A program made the translations under genes and the position numbers. 64,000 nt of DNA from an uncultured Prevotella sp. (GTDB taxonomy: Bacteria; Bacteroidota; Bacteroidia; Bacteroidales; Bacteroidaceae), in the NCBI GenBank assembly GCA_944321295.1, contig CALUKU010000007.1, positions 24,248-88,247 on the forward strand, read 5' to 3'. Below, one piece after another: positions 33,633 to 42,286 of the stretch. The notes under the pieces were generated by a model. That model was not told the DNA's origin. It made no database searches and saw only the letters and a list, made by a program, of their open reading frames with translations. Position 1 is the first letter of the stretch. The number at the start of each line of letters is the position of its first letter.

Positions 33633-34901
33633 ATGTTACAATTCATATTAACGAGCATTGTTGTCTTCCTGATTGTTATCGTCCTGCTTGTTGCGGTGTT
33701 GCTCATCGCAAAGAAATATCTTTCGCCGAGCGGTAACGTCAATATCGTTATCAACGACGACAAGACTCTCTCCGTGCCGCAGGGCGCTTCGCTGATGAGT
33801 ACGCTCAACGAGAACGGAATATTCCTGCCGTCGGCATGCGGCGGCAAGTCAAGCTGCGGCCAGTGTAAGGTGCAGGTGCTTGAGGGCGGTGGCGAGATAT
33901 TAGACTCAGAGCGTCCTCACTTCACGCGCAAACAGATTAAGGACCACTGGCGCTTGGGATGCCAGTGCAAGGTGAAAGGCGACTTAAAGATTAAGGTGCC
34001 TGAAAGCGTGCTGGGCGTTAAGGAGTGGGAGTGCACCGTCATAAGCAATAAGAACGTCAGTTCGTTCATCAAGGAGTTTATCGTTGCATTGCCTCCCGGT
34101 GAGCACATGAACTTCGTGCCCGGCTCGTATGCGCAAATCAAGATACCTGCTTACGATACGATTGACTATGGTAAGGACTTTTCGCGCGAGGACATCGGCG
34201 ACAAATACCTGCCTATGTGGGAGAAGTTCGACATGCTGTCAATCAAGGCCCATAATCCCGAGCCTACCGTTAGGGCGTATTCGATGGCCAACTATCCGGC
34301 CGAGGGCGACAGGATAATGCTTACCGTGCGCATAGCCACTCCACCGTTCAAACCGAAACCCCAGGTCGGTTTCCAAGACGTGCCTACGGGTATCGCCTCG
34401 TCATACATCTTCAGCCGCAAACCCGGTGACAAGGTGATCATGAGCGGTCCTTACGGCGATTTCCATCCGATATTCGACAGCAAGAAGGAAATGATATGGG
34501 TCGGCGGCGGCGCCGGTATGGCTCCGCTTCGCTCGCAGATAATGCACATGACGAAGACGCTTAACACGCGCGACCGCGAGTTGCACTATTTCTACGGCGC
34601 GCGCTCATTGGCTGAAGTGTTCTATCTTAACGACTTCCTCGAATTGGAGAAAGAGTTTGACAACTTCCATTTCCACTTGGCTCTCGACCGTCCCGACCCC
34701 GAAGCCGACAAGGCTGGAGTTAAATATACGGCAGGCTTCGTGCATCAGGTGATGTATGACACATACCTGAAGGATGTGGAGTCGCCCGAAGACATTGAGT
34801 ATTACATGTGCGGACCCGGCCCTATGAGCAACGCCGTCGTGAAAATGCTCGACAGCCTCGGCGTAGACCCGGAGGCCATAATGTACGATAATTTCGGATA
34901 A
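33633..34901 (+). CDS. nqrF: Na+-translocating NADH:quinone oxidoreductase subunit F
   Basis: A 422-residue electron input subunit. One N-terminal membrane helix (2-26), a plant-type 2Fe-2S domain with Cys69, Cys75, Cys78 (SACGGKSSCGQCKV) and a fourth Cys in WRLGCQCKV, an FAD domain (RAYSMANYP), and the NADH domain (MIWVGGGAGMAPLRSQ, FYGARSLAEVF, YYMCGPGPM). It takes hydride from NADH and passes electrons to the other subunits. Last gene of the operon, followed by a strong terminator. Confidence 0.96.
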   Translation: MLQFILTSIVVFLIVIVLLVAVLLIAKKYLSPSGNVNIVINDDKTLSVPQGASLMSTLNENGIFLPSACGGKSSCGQCKVQVLEGGGEILDSERPHFTRKQIKDHWRLGCQCKVKGDLKIKVPESVLGVKEWECTVISNKNVSSFIKEFIVALPPGEHMNFVPGSYAQIKIPAYDTIDYGKDFSREDIGDKYLPMWEKFDMLSIKAHNPEPTVRAYSMANYPAEGDRIMLTVRIATPPFKPKPQVGFQDVPTGIASSYIFSRKPGDKVIMSGPYGDFHPIFDSKKEMIWVGGGAGMAPLRSQIMHMTKTLNTRDRELHYFYGARSLAEVFYLNDFLELEKEFDNFHFHLALDRPDPEADKAGVKYTAGFVHQVMYDTYLKDVESPEDIEYYMCGPGPMSNAVVKMLDSLGVDPEAIMYDNFG

Positions 34902-34955
34902 TACGGATATTTGCCAAGACGCGCGGTCTGAGTTGCGCGGCGATAGCATTAAAGT

Positions 34956-34997
34956 CCGCATCGGTTCTTTCTGCCATGAACCGATGCGGGCTTTTTT
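34956..34997 (+). terminator. Rho-independent terminator of the nqr operon
   Basis: A perfect 12-bp stem CCGCATCGGTTC / GAACCGATGCGG with a 10-base loop, followed by GCTTTTTTAG. It lies 55 bases after the nqrF stop. Confidence 0.88.
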
Positions 34998-35274
34998 AGT
35001 TGTTTTGTAAAAGGCGGCGTTTTAGCTTGCGAAAAGCGGCCTTTTACAATGTGAAAAGCTATCTTTTACGAAGTAAAAAGCAACGTGTTGTAAATACATA
35101 AATTACTGGCCTTAAATTGCAAGATGACGAATAAAATACCATGGCGATGTAAAAAATGTCACACAAGAATGGGGCGTTTTGATTTTATTTGTTATCTTTG
35201 TAGCTGAATAAACTACATCATTAAGGTGGGGTTGTTTACGCCTAAACATTAATTACCAACATTCAAATAATAGT
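34998..35274. other. Gap between nqr terminator and phosphoglucomutase, with a -7 box
   Basis: Bases 35,020-35,085 contain three consecutive short palindromes of the type TTTTAC-N-GTAAAA. At 35,193-35,200 TATCTTTG is a good -7 box for the next gene; no TTTG lies at the right distance upstream. Nothing else is recognised. Confidence 0.5.
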
Positions 35275-37023
35275 ATGGAAAATAACTCAGAATTGATTGC
35301 TTTGTGTGAAGCTAAGGCCCAGCAGTGGCTCACACCGGTTTTTGACGCAGAAACGCAGAGTGCCGTTAAGGCTATGCTCGAAAAAGAAGATAAGACCGAC
35401 CTGATAGAGAGCTTTTATAAGAATCTCGAGTTCGGTACGGGCGGTTTGCGTGGCATAATGGGTGCCGGCAGCAACCGCATGAACGTATATACGGTAGGCA
35501 TGGCAACACAAGGTTTCGCCAACTATCTTAAGAAGAACTTTGCCGACCGTGAGCAGATATCTGTCGTGGTTTGTCATGACTGCCGCAACAACAGCCGCCT
35601 GTTCGCCGAAACCGTTGCCAATATCTTCTCTGCCAACGGCATAAAGGTGTATCTGTTTGACGACATGCGTCCTACGCCCGAGTGTTCGTTCGCCATACGC
35701 CATCTCGGTTGCCAGAGCGGCGTGAACATCACCGCCAGTCACAATCCTAAAGAGTATAACGGCTACAAGGCTTATTGGGAGGACGGCGCCCAGGTGCTCG
35801 CTCCGCATGACACGGGCATTATCGACGAGGTGAACAAGGTTAAGGTTGAGGACGTCAAGTTCGACGGCAACAAGGAGCTTATCCAGATCATCGGCGAAGA
35901 GATTGACAAGGTTTATCTTGACCTCATCCACGGCATATCAATCGACCCTGAGGTAATCAAGCGCCAAAAGGACCTGAAGATTGTCTACACTCCGCTGCAC
36001 GGCACGGGCATGATGCTCATTCCCCGTTCGCTGAAGTTGTGGGGCTTTGAGAACGTTCACTGCGTTAAGGAGCAGATGGTGAAGAGCGGCGACTTCCCGA
36101 CGGTGGTAAGTCCTAACCCCGAGAACGGCGAGGCTCTTACCCTTGCGCTGCGCGACGCCAAGGAGATTGACGCTGACATCGTGATGGCCAGCGACCCTGA
36201 CGCCGACCGCGTAGGCATGGCTTGCAAGAACGACAAGGGCGAATGGATTTTGATTAACGGCAACCAGACTTGCCTGCTCTTCCTTTATTATATAATAAGG
36301 AACCGCCAGGCAAAAGGCCTGATGAAGCCGACCGACTTCATCGTTAAGACTATCGTTACGACGGAAGTCATCCGCAAGATTGCCGAGAAGCAGCACATCG
36401 AGATGCGCGACTGCTACACGGGCTTCAAGTGGATTGCACGTGAGATTGCGCTTTCTGAAGGCAAGCAGCAGTATATTGGAGGCGGCGAGGAGAGCTATGG
36501 CTTCCTGGCCGAGGACTTCGTGCGCGACAAGGACGCAGTTTCTGCATGTTCGCTTTTGGCCGAGATATGCGCTTGGGCAAAGGATCAGGGCAAGACGCTT
36601 TACGATGTCGTAATGGACATTTACCTTGAGTACGGCTTCTCTAAGGAGTTCACCGTCAACGTGGTTAAGCCCGGAAAGACCGGCGCCGATGAAATCAAGC
36701 AGATGATGACCGACTTCAGGAACAACCCGCCCAAGGAGCTTGGCGGCAGCAAGGTCGTTCTGTGGAAAGACTATCAGACTCTGGAGCAGCGCGACGCCGC
36801 AGGAAACGTAACAAAGATAGACATGCCCACGACGAGCAACGTGCTCCAGTGGTTCTGCGACGACGAAACCAAGATCAGCGTGCGTCCTTCAGGCACCGAG
36901 CCTAAGATTAAGTTCTACATCGAGGTTAAGGACACCATGAAGTGCGCCGGTTGCTATGAGCGCTGCACCAATGCGGCCGAGGCAAAGATCGAGGCAATCA
37001 AGAAGTCTTTGAACCTTGAGTAA
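35275..37023 (+). CDS. Phosphoglucomutase/phosphomannomutase (phospho-sugar mutase)
   Basis: A 582-residue alpha-D-phosphohexomutase of the long PgcA-like type. Domain I holds the phosphoserine loop NITASHNPKEYNGYK (Ser155); domain II the metal loop DPDADRVGMA; domain III the sugar loop IGGGEESYGFLAEDFVRDKD; domain IV the phosphate loop SVRPSGTEPKIKFYIEV. The enzyme interconverts glucose-1- and -6-phosphate, supplying sugar nucleotides for polysaccharides and glycogen. Single-gene transcription unit with its own -7 box and terminator. Confidence 0.93.
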   Translation: MENNSELIALCEAKAQQWLTPVFDAETQSAVKAMLEKEDKTDLIESFYKNLEFGTGGLRGIMGAGSNRMNVYTVGMATQGFANYLKKNFADREQISVVVCHDCRNNSRLFAETVANIFSANGIKVYLFDDMRPTPECSFAIRHLGCQSGVNITASHNPKEYNGYKAYWEDGAQVLAPHDTGIIDEVNKVKVEDVKFDGNKELIQIIGEEIDKVYLDLIHGISIDPEVIKRQKDLKIVYTPLHGTGMMLIPRSLKLWGFENVHCVKEQMVKSGDFPTVVSPNPENGEALTLALRDAKEIDADIVMASDPDADRVGMACKNDKGEWILINGNQTCLLFLYYIIRNRQAKGLMKPTDFIVKTIVTTEVIRKIAEKQHIEMRDCYTGFKWIAREIALSEGKQQYIGGGEESYGFLAEDFVRDKDAVSACSLLAEICAWAKDQGKTLYDVVMDIYLEYGFSKEFTVNVVKPGKTGADEIKQMMTDFRNNPPKELGGSKVVLWKDYQTLEQRDAAGNVTKIDMPTTSNVLQWFCDDETKISVRPSGTEPKIKFYIEVKDTMKCAGCYERCTNAAEAKIEAIKKSLNLE

Positions 37024-37044
37024 ACAGGTTCAATGAAACATTTT

Positions 37045-37085
37045 ATATCGGCAGGCGCACGCTGTTGCGTCTGCCGATATTTTTT
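37045..37085 (+). terminator. Rho-independent terminator after the mutase gene
   Basis: A 15-bp stem with one G-U pair (ATATCGGCAGGCGCA / TGCGTCTGCCGATAT), 6-base loop, then TTTTTG. It begins 21 bases after the stop. Confidence 0.85.
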
Positions 37086-37278
37086 GCATGCATACGTGAG
37101 TTCGGCATAAGGGGAATATCCTTTCGTAGGGACATAATTTATTATGTCCGCACGCCGCGAAGAGGCGTATTTATAAAAGTTTATACCTGATTTGCTATGC
37201 ATATGCCTGTGCGTTTAGCCTTGTCGCAGTGCATTGGGCTTCGTCTGCGTCGATAAATGGCATGAAAAGTCTTTATTA
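37086..37278. repeat. Gap with half of a MITE element
   Basis: At 37,124-37,153 one complete arm of the GTAGGGACATAATTTATTAT element is present without its partner, followed by GCGAAGAGGCGTATTTATA as in the other copies. No gene is visible. Confidence 0.65.
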
Positions 37279-37310
37279 CTTGCACGTATTAGGAAAAAAT
37301 GTTAACTTTG
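37279..37310 (+). promoter_or_regulatory. Promoter of fabD
   Basis: CTTG at 37,279-37,282, a 20-base spacer and TAACTTTG at 37,303-37,310 fit the Bacteroidetes consensus. The leader before the ATG is about 30 bases and AT-rich. Confidence 0.78.
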
Positions 37311-37346
37311 CACGCTAAATAATTATAAATAAATATTTTATACGAA

Positions 37347-38234
37347 ATGAAAGCATTTGTTTTTCCCGGTCAGGGAGCGCAATTTGTTGGTATGGGCAAA
37401 GACCTGTACGATAACAATCCTTTAGCTAAGGAACTTTTTGATAAAGCCAATGATATCCTCGGTTACAACATAACCGAAATCATGTTCAACGGAACAGACG
37501 AAGAGCTGAAGCAGACTAAGGTTACGCAGCCGGCGGTATTCCTGCACAGCGTAATCAGCGCATTGTGCATGGGCGACGACTTCGCTCCCGCAATGGTCGC
37601 AGGACATTCTCTCGGCGAGTTCTCTGCTCTCGTAGCAGCAGGCGCCTTGAGCTTTGAAGACGGCCTGAGGCTGGTTTACGCACGTGCCATGGCTATGCAG
37701 AAGGCGTGCGAGGCTGCTCCGTCTACTATGGCTGCCATCATCGGAGTGCCCGACGAGAAGGTTGAGGAAATATGCGCCGAGGTGAACAGGGAAGGCCACG
37801 TGTGCGTTCCCGCAAACTTCAACTGCCCCGGACAGCTTGTCATAAGCGGCAATGTTGAGGCTATTAACGAGGCTTGCGAGAAGCTTAAGGCTGCCGGAGC
37901 AAAGCGTGCGCTGCCCTTGAAGGTCGGCGGAGCGTTCCATTCGCCGCTGATGCAGCCCGCCAAGGACGAACTGCAGGCTGCTATCGAGAAGACTGAGTTC
38001 AAAGCTCCCAAGTGCCCCGTTTACCAGAATGTTGACGGCATGCCCCATACTGACCCCGCTGAAATCAAGACAAACCTCATTGCCCAGCTGACAAGCTCGG
38101 TTAAGTGGACAAAGTGCGTGCAGTCAATGATTGCCGACGGTGCCGACGATTTCACTGAATGTGGTCCCGGCAAGGCTCTGCAGGGCATGATCGGCCGTAT
38201 TGACAAGAATGTCGCTGCACACGGAATAGCTTAA
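37347..38234 (+). CDS. fabD: Malonyl-CoA:ACP transacylase
   Basis: A 295-residue enzyme with the nucleophile Ser88 in VAGHSLGEFS, Arg113 in LRLVYARAMAMQ and catalytic His198 in VGGAFHSPLM; the N-terminal FVFPGQGAQFVGMGKDLY supplies the oxyanion glutamine. It charges acyl carrier protein with malonate in fatty acid synthesis. Length and all key residues are normal. It has its own promoter and no co-directional partner closer than 120 bases. Confidence 0.96.
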   Translation: MKAFVFPGQGAQFVGMGKDLYDNNPLAKELFDKANDILGYNITEIMFNGTDEELKQTKVTQPAVFLHSVISALCMGDDFAPAMVAGHSLGEFSALVAAGALSFEDGLRLVYARAMAMQKACEAAPSTMAAIIGVPDEKVEEICAEVNREGHVCVPANFNCPGQLVISGNVEAINEACEKLKAAGAKRALPLKVGGAFHSPLMQPAKDELQAAIEKTEFKAPKCPVYQNVDGMPHTDPAEIKTNLIAQLTSSVKWTKCVQSMIADGADDFTECGPGKALQGMIGRIDKNVAAHGIA

Positions 38235-38360
38235 CGCATACGTGACGGTATATTTAATGTGAATGGGGAATTATGCCTTGCCGTGTTAACGCATTGTAAG
38301 CAATGCTGACAATGGCAGGCGTACTTCCTCATTCTGTTGTTTTATAATAGTTGTATATTG

Positions 38361-40040
38361 ATGGGCAAAATCATTATATATCAGGTTTTTACGCGCCTTT
38401 TCGGCAACAAGAGCTTTAATCGTGTTGAAAACGGAACGTTAGCCGAGAACGGCTGCGGCAAGATGAGCTTTTTCGACGCTTCGGTGTTGCGCAGGATAAA
38501 GAGTAAGGGCGTTACGCATGTTTGGTACACCGGCGTCATCCGTCATGCCTCTAAGACAGACTATTCTGCTTACGGCGTGCCGCGCCAACATCCGGCCGTC
38601 GTGAAAGGCAACGCCGGGTCGCCTTATGCCATAGTGGATTATTATGACGTCGATCCTGATTTGGCCGATGACGTAAATAATAGGATGGGGGAGTTTGAGG
38701 CTCTCGTCGCCAGGACTCATAAGGCCGGCTTGAAAATGATAATAGATTTTGTTCCTAATCATGTAGCCCGTCAATATAAGTCAATAACTAAGCCGGCAGG
38801 AGTAAAGGATTTGGGCGAAGATGACGATAAGGGCATGGGCTTCTCGGCTTCAAACAATTTTTACTATTGTGTTAATACGCCCTTTGAACCGTATTTTGAC
38901 CTAAAGTCAGACGGCTGTGAGCCTTATTCAGAGTTTCCTGCAAAGGCTACTGGCAACGACCATTTCGGCAACCGGCCGACCGTAAATGACTGGTATGAAA
39001 CCGTAAAACTTAACTACGGAGTGGATTATTGTGATGCGGGCGGACGCTCGTGTCATTTCGACCCGATACCCGACACATGGCATAAGATGCTGGACATCCT
39101 GATGTTTTGGTGCGCAAAGGGTGTTGACGGTTTCAGATGTGACATGGCAGAGATGGTTCCGGTTGAGTTCTGGAGTTGGGCTATAGGCCGTGTAAAAGAA
39201 AAGTATAAGTCATTGCTCTTTATCGGAGAGGTGTATAACCCTTCGCTTTACAGGAGTTATCTGGGAGCGGGGTTCGACTATCAGTATGACAAGGTCGGCA
39301 TGTACGATTGCCTTTGCGCCGTGATGAAAGGCGATTGTCCGGCGTCGGCCGTCACGTGGCAGTGGCAGGCCGTTGACGATATAAAGGATCATATGCTTTA
39401 TTTCCTTGAAAACCATGACGAACTTCGCCTTGCCAGTGACTTCCTTGCTAAAGACGCCCGGAAGGCAATTCCTGCCTTGATGACGTGTCTGTTTATGGGA
39501 AGCAATCCTTACATGCTTTATGCCGGACAGGAATTCGGCGAACGTGGAATGGACAAGGAGGGTTTCAGCGGACTTGACGGCCGTACCACGATTTTCGATT
39601 ATTGGACGGTTCATTCGCTTTACAACGGTTATGTCAACAGGCGTAAGTTGTCAAAGGATGAAAAGGCTCTTGAAAACACCTATTCACGCATACTTAACCT
39701 GGCGCTTAACGAAAGTGCCGTAAGCGACGGCTTGTTTTTTGACTTGATGTATGCCAATCGTCCAGATAACGGCTTCAATACGGACAAACTTTATGCGTTT
39801 ATGAGGAAAAGCGGCAATGAAGTGCTTTTAGTTGTTACGAACTTTTCCGATGAAGACATTGATTGTAAGGTCTGCCTGCCGCGCCATGTGTTCGATTATT
39901 TCGGATTGCCGGAGAAGGCTGTTGAAGCCGTCGACTTGTTCTCTGATGGTGAAACATTGTCTGTCAACTTAGTTGCTGACGGCTTCGTAAGCATGAGAGT
40001 TCCTGCTAATGGTGGTAGGGCATATAAGTTTATAATATAA
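38361..40040 (+). CDS. Alpha-amylase family glycosyl hydrolase (GH13)
   Basis: A 559-residue GH13 enzyme without signal peptide, so probably cytoplasmic. IIDFVPNHVARQY is region I, DGFRCDMAE holds the nucleophile Asp261, LLFIGEVYNP the acid/base Glu290, and FLENHDELR the stabilising His352-Asp353. The opening KIIIYQVFTRLFGN and HVWYTGVIRHAS are typical of a Bacteroidales subfamily. The ATG at 38,361 is chosen because MGKIIIYQ matches the family start; the frame extends 24 bases further to a TTG. It would act on alpha-glucans such as glycogen or imported malto-oligosaccharides. Confidence 0.92.
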   Translation: MGKIIIYQVFTRLFGNKSFNRVENGTLAENGCGKMSFFDASVLRRIKSKGVTHVWYTGVIRHASKTDYSAYGVPRQHPAVVKGNAGSPYAIVDYYDVDPDLADDVNNRMGEFEALVARTHKAGLKMIIDFVPNHVARQYKSITKPAGVKDLGEDDDKGMGFSASNNFYYCVNTPFEPYFDLKSDGCEPYSEFPAKATGNDHFGNRPTVNDWYETVKLNYGVDYCDAGGRSCHFDPIPDTWHKMLDILMFWCAKGVDGFRCDMAEMVPVEFWSWAIGRVKEKYKSLLFIGEVYNPSLYRSYLGAGFDYQYDKVGMYDCLCAVMKGDCPASAVTWQWQAVDDIKDHMLYFLENHDELRLASDFLAKDARKAIPALMTCLFMGSNPYMLYAGQEFGERGMDKEGFSGLDGRTTIFDYWTVHSLYNGYVNRRKLSKDEKALENTYSRILNLALNESAVSDGLFFDLMYANRPDNGFNTDKLYAFMRKSGNEVLLVVTNFSDEDIDCKVCLPRHVFDYFGLPEKAVEAVDLFSDGETLSVNLVADGFVSMRVPANGGRAYKFII

Positions 40041-40060
40041 GTGTTAAAATTTGATTACCG

Positions 40061-40531
40061 ATGGAAAACGATTTTGAACTCAACGCGCATAATAAGGAAG
40101 AGTTTCCCCCTGCACATACTGCTGAGCACCTTTTAAACCAGACGATGATAAGGATGTTCGGATGTGAGCGCTCTACTAATGCCCACATCGAGAGGAAGAA
40201 GAGTAAGATAAGCTACATCCTTGACCATAAACCCTCGCGCCATGAGGAGAAGGAGATAGAGAAGCGTATGAATGAACTTATCGACGAGGATCTGCCCGTG
40301 ACGTTTGAGTTTGTCACGCGCGACAATATTCCTGATGACGTTTCATTGGATAGGTTGCCCGATGACGCCTCTGAAACAATCCGTCTTGTGCGTATCGGAG
40401 ATTATGACGTGTGTCCGTGCATAGGCAAACATGTTCGCTCAACGTCGCAGATCGGGCGTTTCGAGCTTCTCGGCACCAACTGGGACGAAGAGAAGCGTTC
40501 GTTCAGGATACGTTATAAGGTTGTGCAGTAA
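40061..40531 (+). CDS. Alanyl-tRNA editing-like protein (AlaX family)
   Basis: A 156-residue protein with the second additional domain of threonyl/alanyl-tRNA synthetases. The zinc-binding residues are His19 and His23 (PAHTAEHLLNQ) and Cys120 and His124 (CPCIGKHV). Free-standing AlaX-type proteins hydrolyse mischarged Ser-tRNA(Ala) or related species. It follows the amylase by 20 bases, possibly in one transcript although unrelated in function. Substrate specificity cannot be read from sequence alone. Confidence 0.87.
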   Translation: MENDFELNAHNKEEFPPAHTAEHLLNQTMIRMFGCERSTNAHIERKKSKISYILDHKPSRHEEKEIEKRMNELIDEDLPVTFEFVTRDNIPDDVSLDRLPDDASETIRLVRIGDYDVCPCIGKHVRSTSQIGRFELLGTNWDEEKRSFRIRYKVVQ

Positions 40532-40588
40532 AACAAAACAGAGGAAGGAAGCCTCATGCACGTTGCGTGGGCTTTCCTCAAATATAAT

Positions 40589-40644
40589 TTATCCCTCAAA
40601 CACAGACTTGATTTGATTGAAAGTCTTCTGTGTTTGAGGGATAA
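40589..40644. terminator. Bidirectional hairpin between convergent genes
   Basis: A perfect 18-bp stem TTATCCCTCAAACACAGA / TCTGTGTTTGAGGGATAA with a 20-base loop, placed between the AlaX-like gene and the convergent hypothetical gene. Weak T-rich flanks on both sides; a GAGGAA/TTTCCTC hairpin precedes it at ~40,541-40,580. Confidence 0.7.
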
Positions 40645-40673
40645 TTGTATCGCTTGGAAACTTGTTAGCGCGT

Positions 40674-41114
40674 TTATTTCAGTTGGTTCAGCTCGTAATC
40701 GTCGGGCTTTATAGCCTTGAAACGGAAGTCGTTGCTGTCGATGTGCTTAATTGAGAAGTTGCCCGCTTTAACGTATTTATTCTTCATCTTTTGGTATTTC
40801 TTCTCAATGTCTTTACGTTCCAACGCATAACTTATCACGCATGTGCGGTGTTCCTGTCCTAATCCGTTGAAATAGTTTTTCAGTTGGAAAGAGTAGTTCT
40901 CACGGCTTATCAGGAATTTATTCTTTTCGTTGATCCATGCGCTGTCGATTTCCTGTATATCCGTGAAATAAACTATCGAGTCATTGAACGACGCCGAAAA
41001 GCCGTAAGCATAAATCTTCGTGCACTTAGCCTTGGCAGCCACCTCATTACAAACACCGCCCAGCAATATCAGTGCCATGGCTGCGATAATCTTTCTGTAA
41101 GGTTTCATACCCAT
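40674..41114 (-). CDS. Hypothetical exported protein
   Basis: A 146-residue protein with a signal peptide (KIIAAMALILLGGVCNEVAAKA) and a mature part of about 120 residues rich in Lys, Tyr and Asn. KCTKIYAYGFSASFNDSIVYFTDIQEIDSAWI, then FLISRENYSFQLKNYF and CVISYALERKDIEKKYQKMKNKY look like a conserved Bacteroidales family I cannot name. It is transcribed divergently toward the AlaX-like gene and lies just downstream of rpoD on the same strand, with a 38-base gap. Confidence 0.78.
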   Translation of the reverse strand: MGMKPYRKIIAAMALILLGGVCNEVAAKAKCTKIYAYGFSASFNDSIVYFTDIQEIDSAWINEKNKFLISRENYSFQLKNYFNGLGQEHRTCVISYALERKDIEKKYQKMKNKYVKAGNFSIKHIDSNDFRFKAIKPDDYELNQLK

Positions 41115-41152
41115 TGATTATAATTACCCTTAGTTGATTTTACCTTTTTATT

Positions 41153-42016
41153 TTATTGTCCTAAATATGACTTCAGCAATTTATTCTTAGTGTTATGGCG
41201 CAGTCGCCTGATGGCCTTTTCCTTTATTTGGCGTACGCGTTCACGCGTCAGACCGTATTTGTCGCCTATTTCCTCGAGCGTCATCTCCGGTTGGTTAATG
41301 CCGAAGAATGCTTCAATTATGTTGCGTTCACGCTCGTTCAGCGTCTGCAATGCCCTATTTATCTCTTCGCGCAGCGACTCCAGCACAAGTTTTCTGTCAG
41401 CCATGGGCGAGTCGTTGTTAGGCAGGACGTCAAGCAGACTGTTGTCCTCGCCGTCGGCAAACGGAGCGTCTACCGATACGTGACGGGTGTTAACCTTCAT
41501 TGCTTCCTCAATCTTGTCGTGAGGAATGTCAACGTTGTCGGCTATCTCGTCAATGCTCGGCCTGCGTTCATGCTCCTGCTCGAACTTGTTCAGCACACGG
41601 TTAATCTTGTTCACCGAGCCGACCTGGTTGAGCGGCAGCCTTACAATGCGGCTCTGCTCGGCGATGGCTTGCAATATGCTCTGCCTAATCCACCACACCG
41701 CATATGAAATGAACTTGAAGCCTCTTGTTTCGTCGAATTTCTCGGCGGCTCTTATCAAACCTACGTTGCCTTCGTTGATAAGGTCGGGCAGGCTCAATCC
41801 TTGGTTCTGGTATTGCTTGGCTACGGAAACGACAAATCTTAAGTTGGCTTTAGTCAGCTTCTCAAGGGCTTTGCGGTCGCCTTTTTTTATACGCTGAGCC
41901 AACTCTACCTCTTCGTCTACACTTATAAGCTCTTCATGGCCTATTTCTTGAAGATACTTGTCCAACGAGTCACTTTCCCTGTTGGTTATTGATTTTGTGA
42001 TTTTCAGTTGTCTCAT
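41153..42016 (-). CDS. rpoD: Primary RNA polymerase sigma factor (sigma-70, RpoD/SigA)
   Basis: A 287-residue sigma-70 factor with the length and region order of the primary sigma of Bacteroidetes, which lacks regions 1.1 and the non-conserved insert. Region 1.2 is [17 protein letters not shown], region 2 [49 protein letters not shown], region 3 [14 protein letters not shown] and region 4 [29 protein letters not shown]. It directs recognition of the TTTG/TAnnTTTG promoters described in this window. Own promoter is visible upstream. Confidence 0.96.
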   Translation of the reverse strand: MRQLKITKSITNRESDSLDKYLQEIGHEELISVDEEVELAQRIKKGDRKALEKLTKANLRFVVSVAKQYQNQGLSLPDLINEGNVGLIRAAEKFDETRGFKFISYAVWWIRQSILQAIAEQSRIVRLPLNQVGSVNKINRVLNKFEQEHERRPSIDEIADNVDIPHDKIEEAMKVNTRHVSVDAPFADGEDNSLLDVLPNNDSPMADRKLVLESLREEINRALQTLNERERNIIEAFFGINQPEMTLEEIGDKYGLTRERVRQIKEKAIRRLRHNTKNKLLKSYLGQ

Positions 42017-42040
42017 CGGCGTATAAATTTAAAGCATTTG

Positions 42041-42072
42041 CAAATATAGTGATTTAATGTCAAAATAACAAA
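42041..42072 (-). promoter_or_regulatory. Promoter of rpoD
   Basis: On the minus strand TTTG (42,069-42,072), a 20-base spacer and TATATTTG (42,041-42,048) match the consensus exactly. The leader would be about 20 bases. Confidence 0.85.
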
Positions 42073-42212
42073 CAATTTTCACGTTTTTATTGCGAAATTT
42101 TTCAATATGTTTGTTCTTGCCCGCTGTCGTCGATGTTTTTGTAAGCCGGTTTCGCTCTTTGCCGTAGAGGTTGTAAGATGTTTGCCAGCGGTTTAACACG
42201 GGCTGCGGCAAT

Positions 42213-42264
42213 AAAGAAAGCCCCACGCGCATGGCCTTGTTCGGGCGTAATGTGCGTGGGGCTT
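42213..42264 (-). terminator. Terminator of the HtrA-family protease gene
   Basis: On the minus strand AAGCCCCACGCACAT pairs with ATGCGCGTGGGGCTT (one mismatch), followed by TCTTTATT. It lies 23 bases after the protease stop. Confidence 0.8.
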
Positions 42265-42286
42265 AAGGGCTTATCTTAGAGTATTA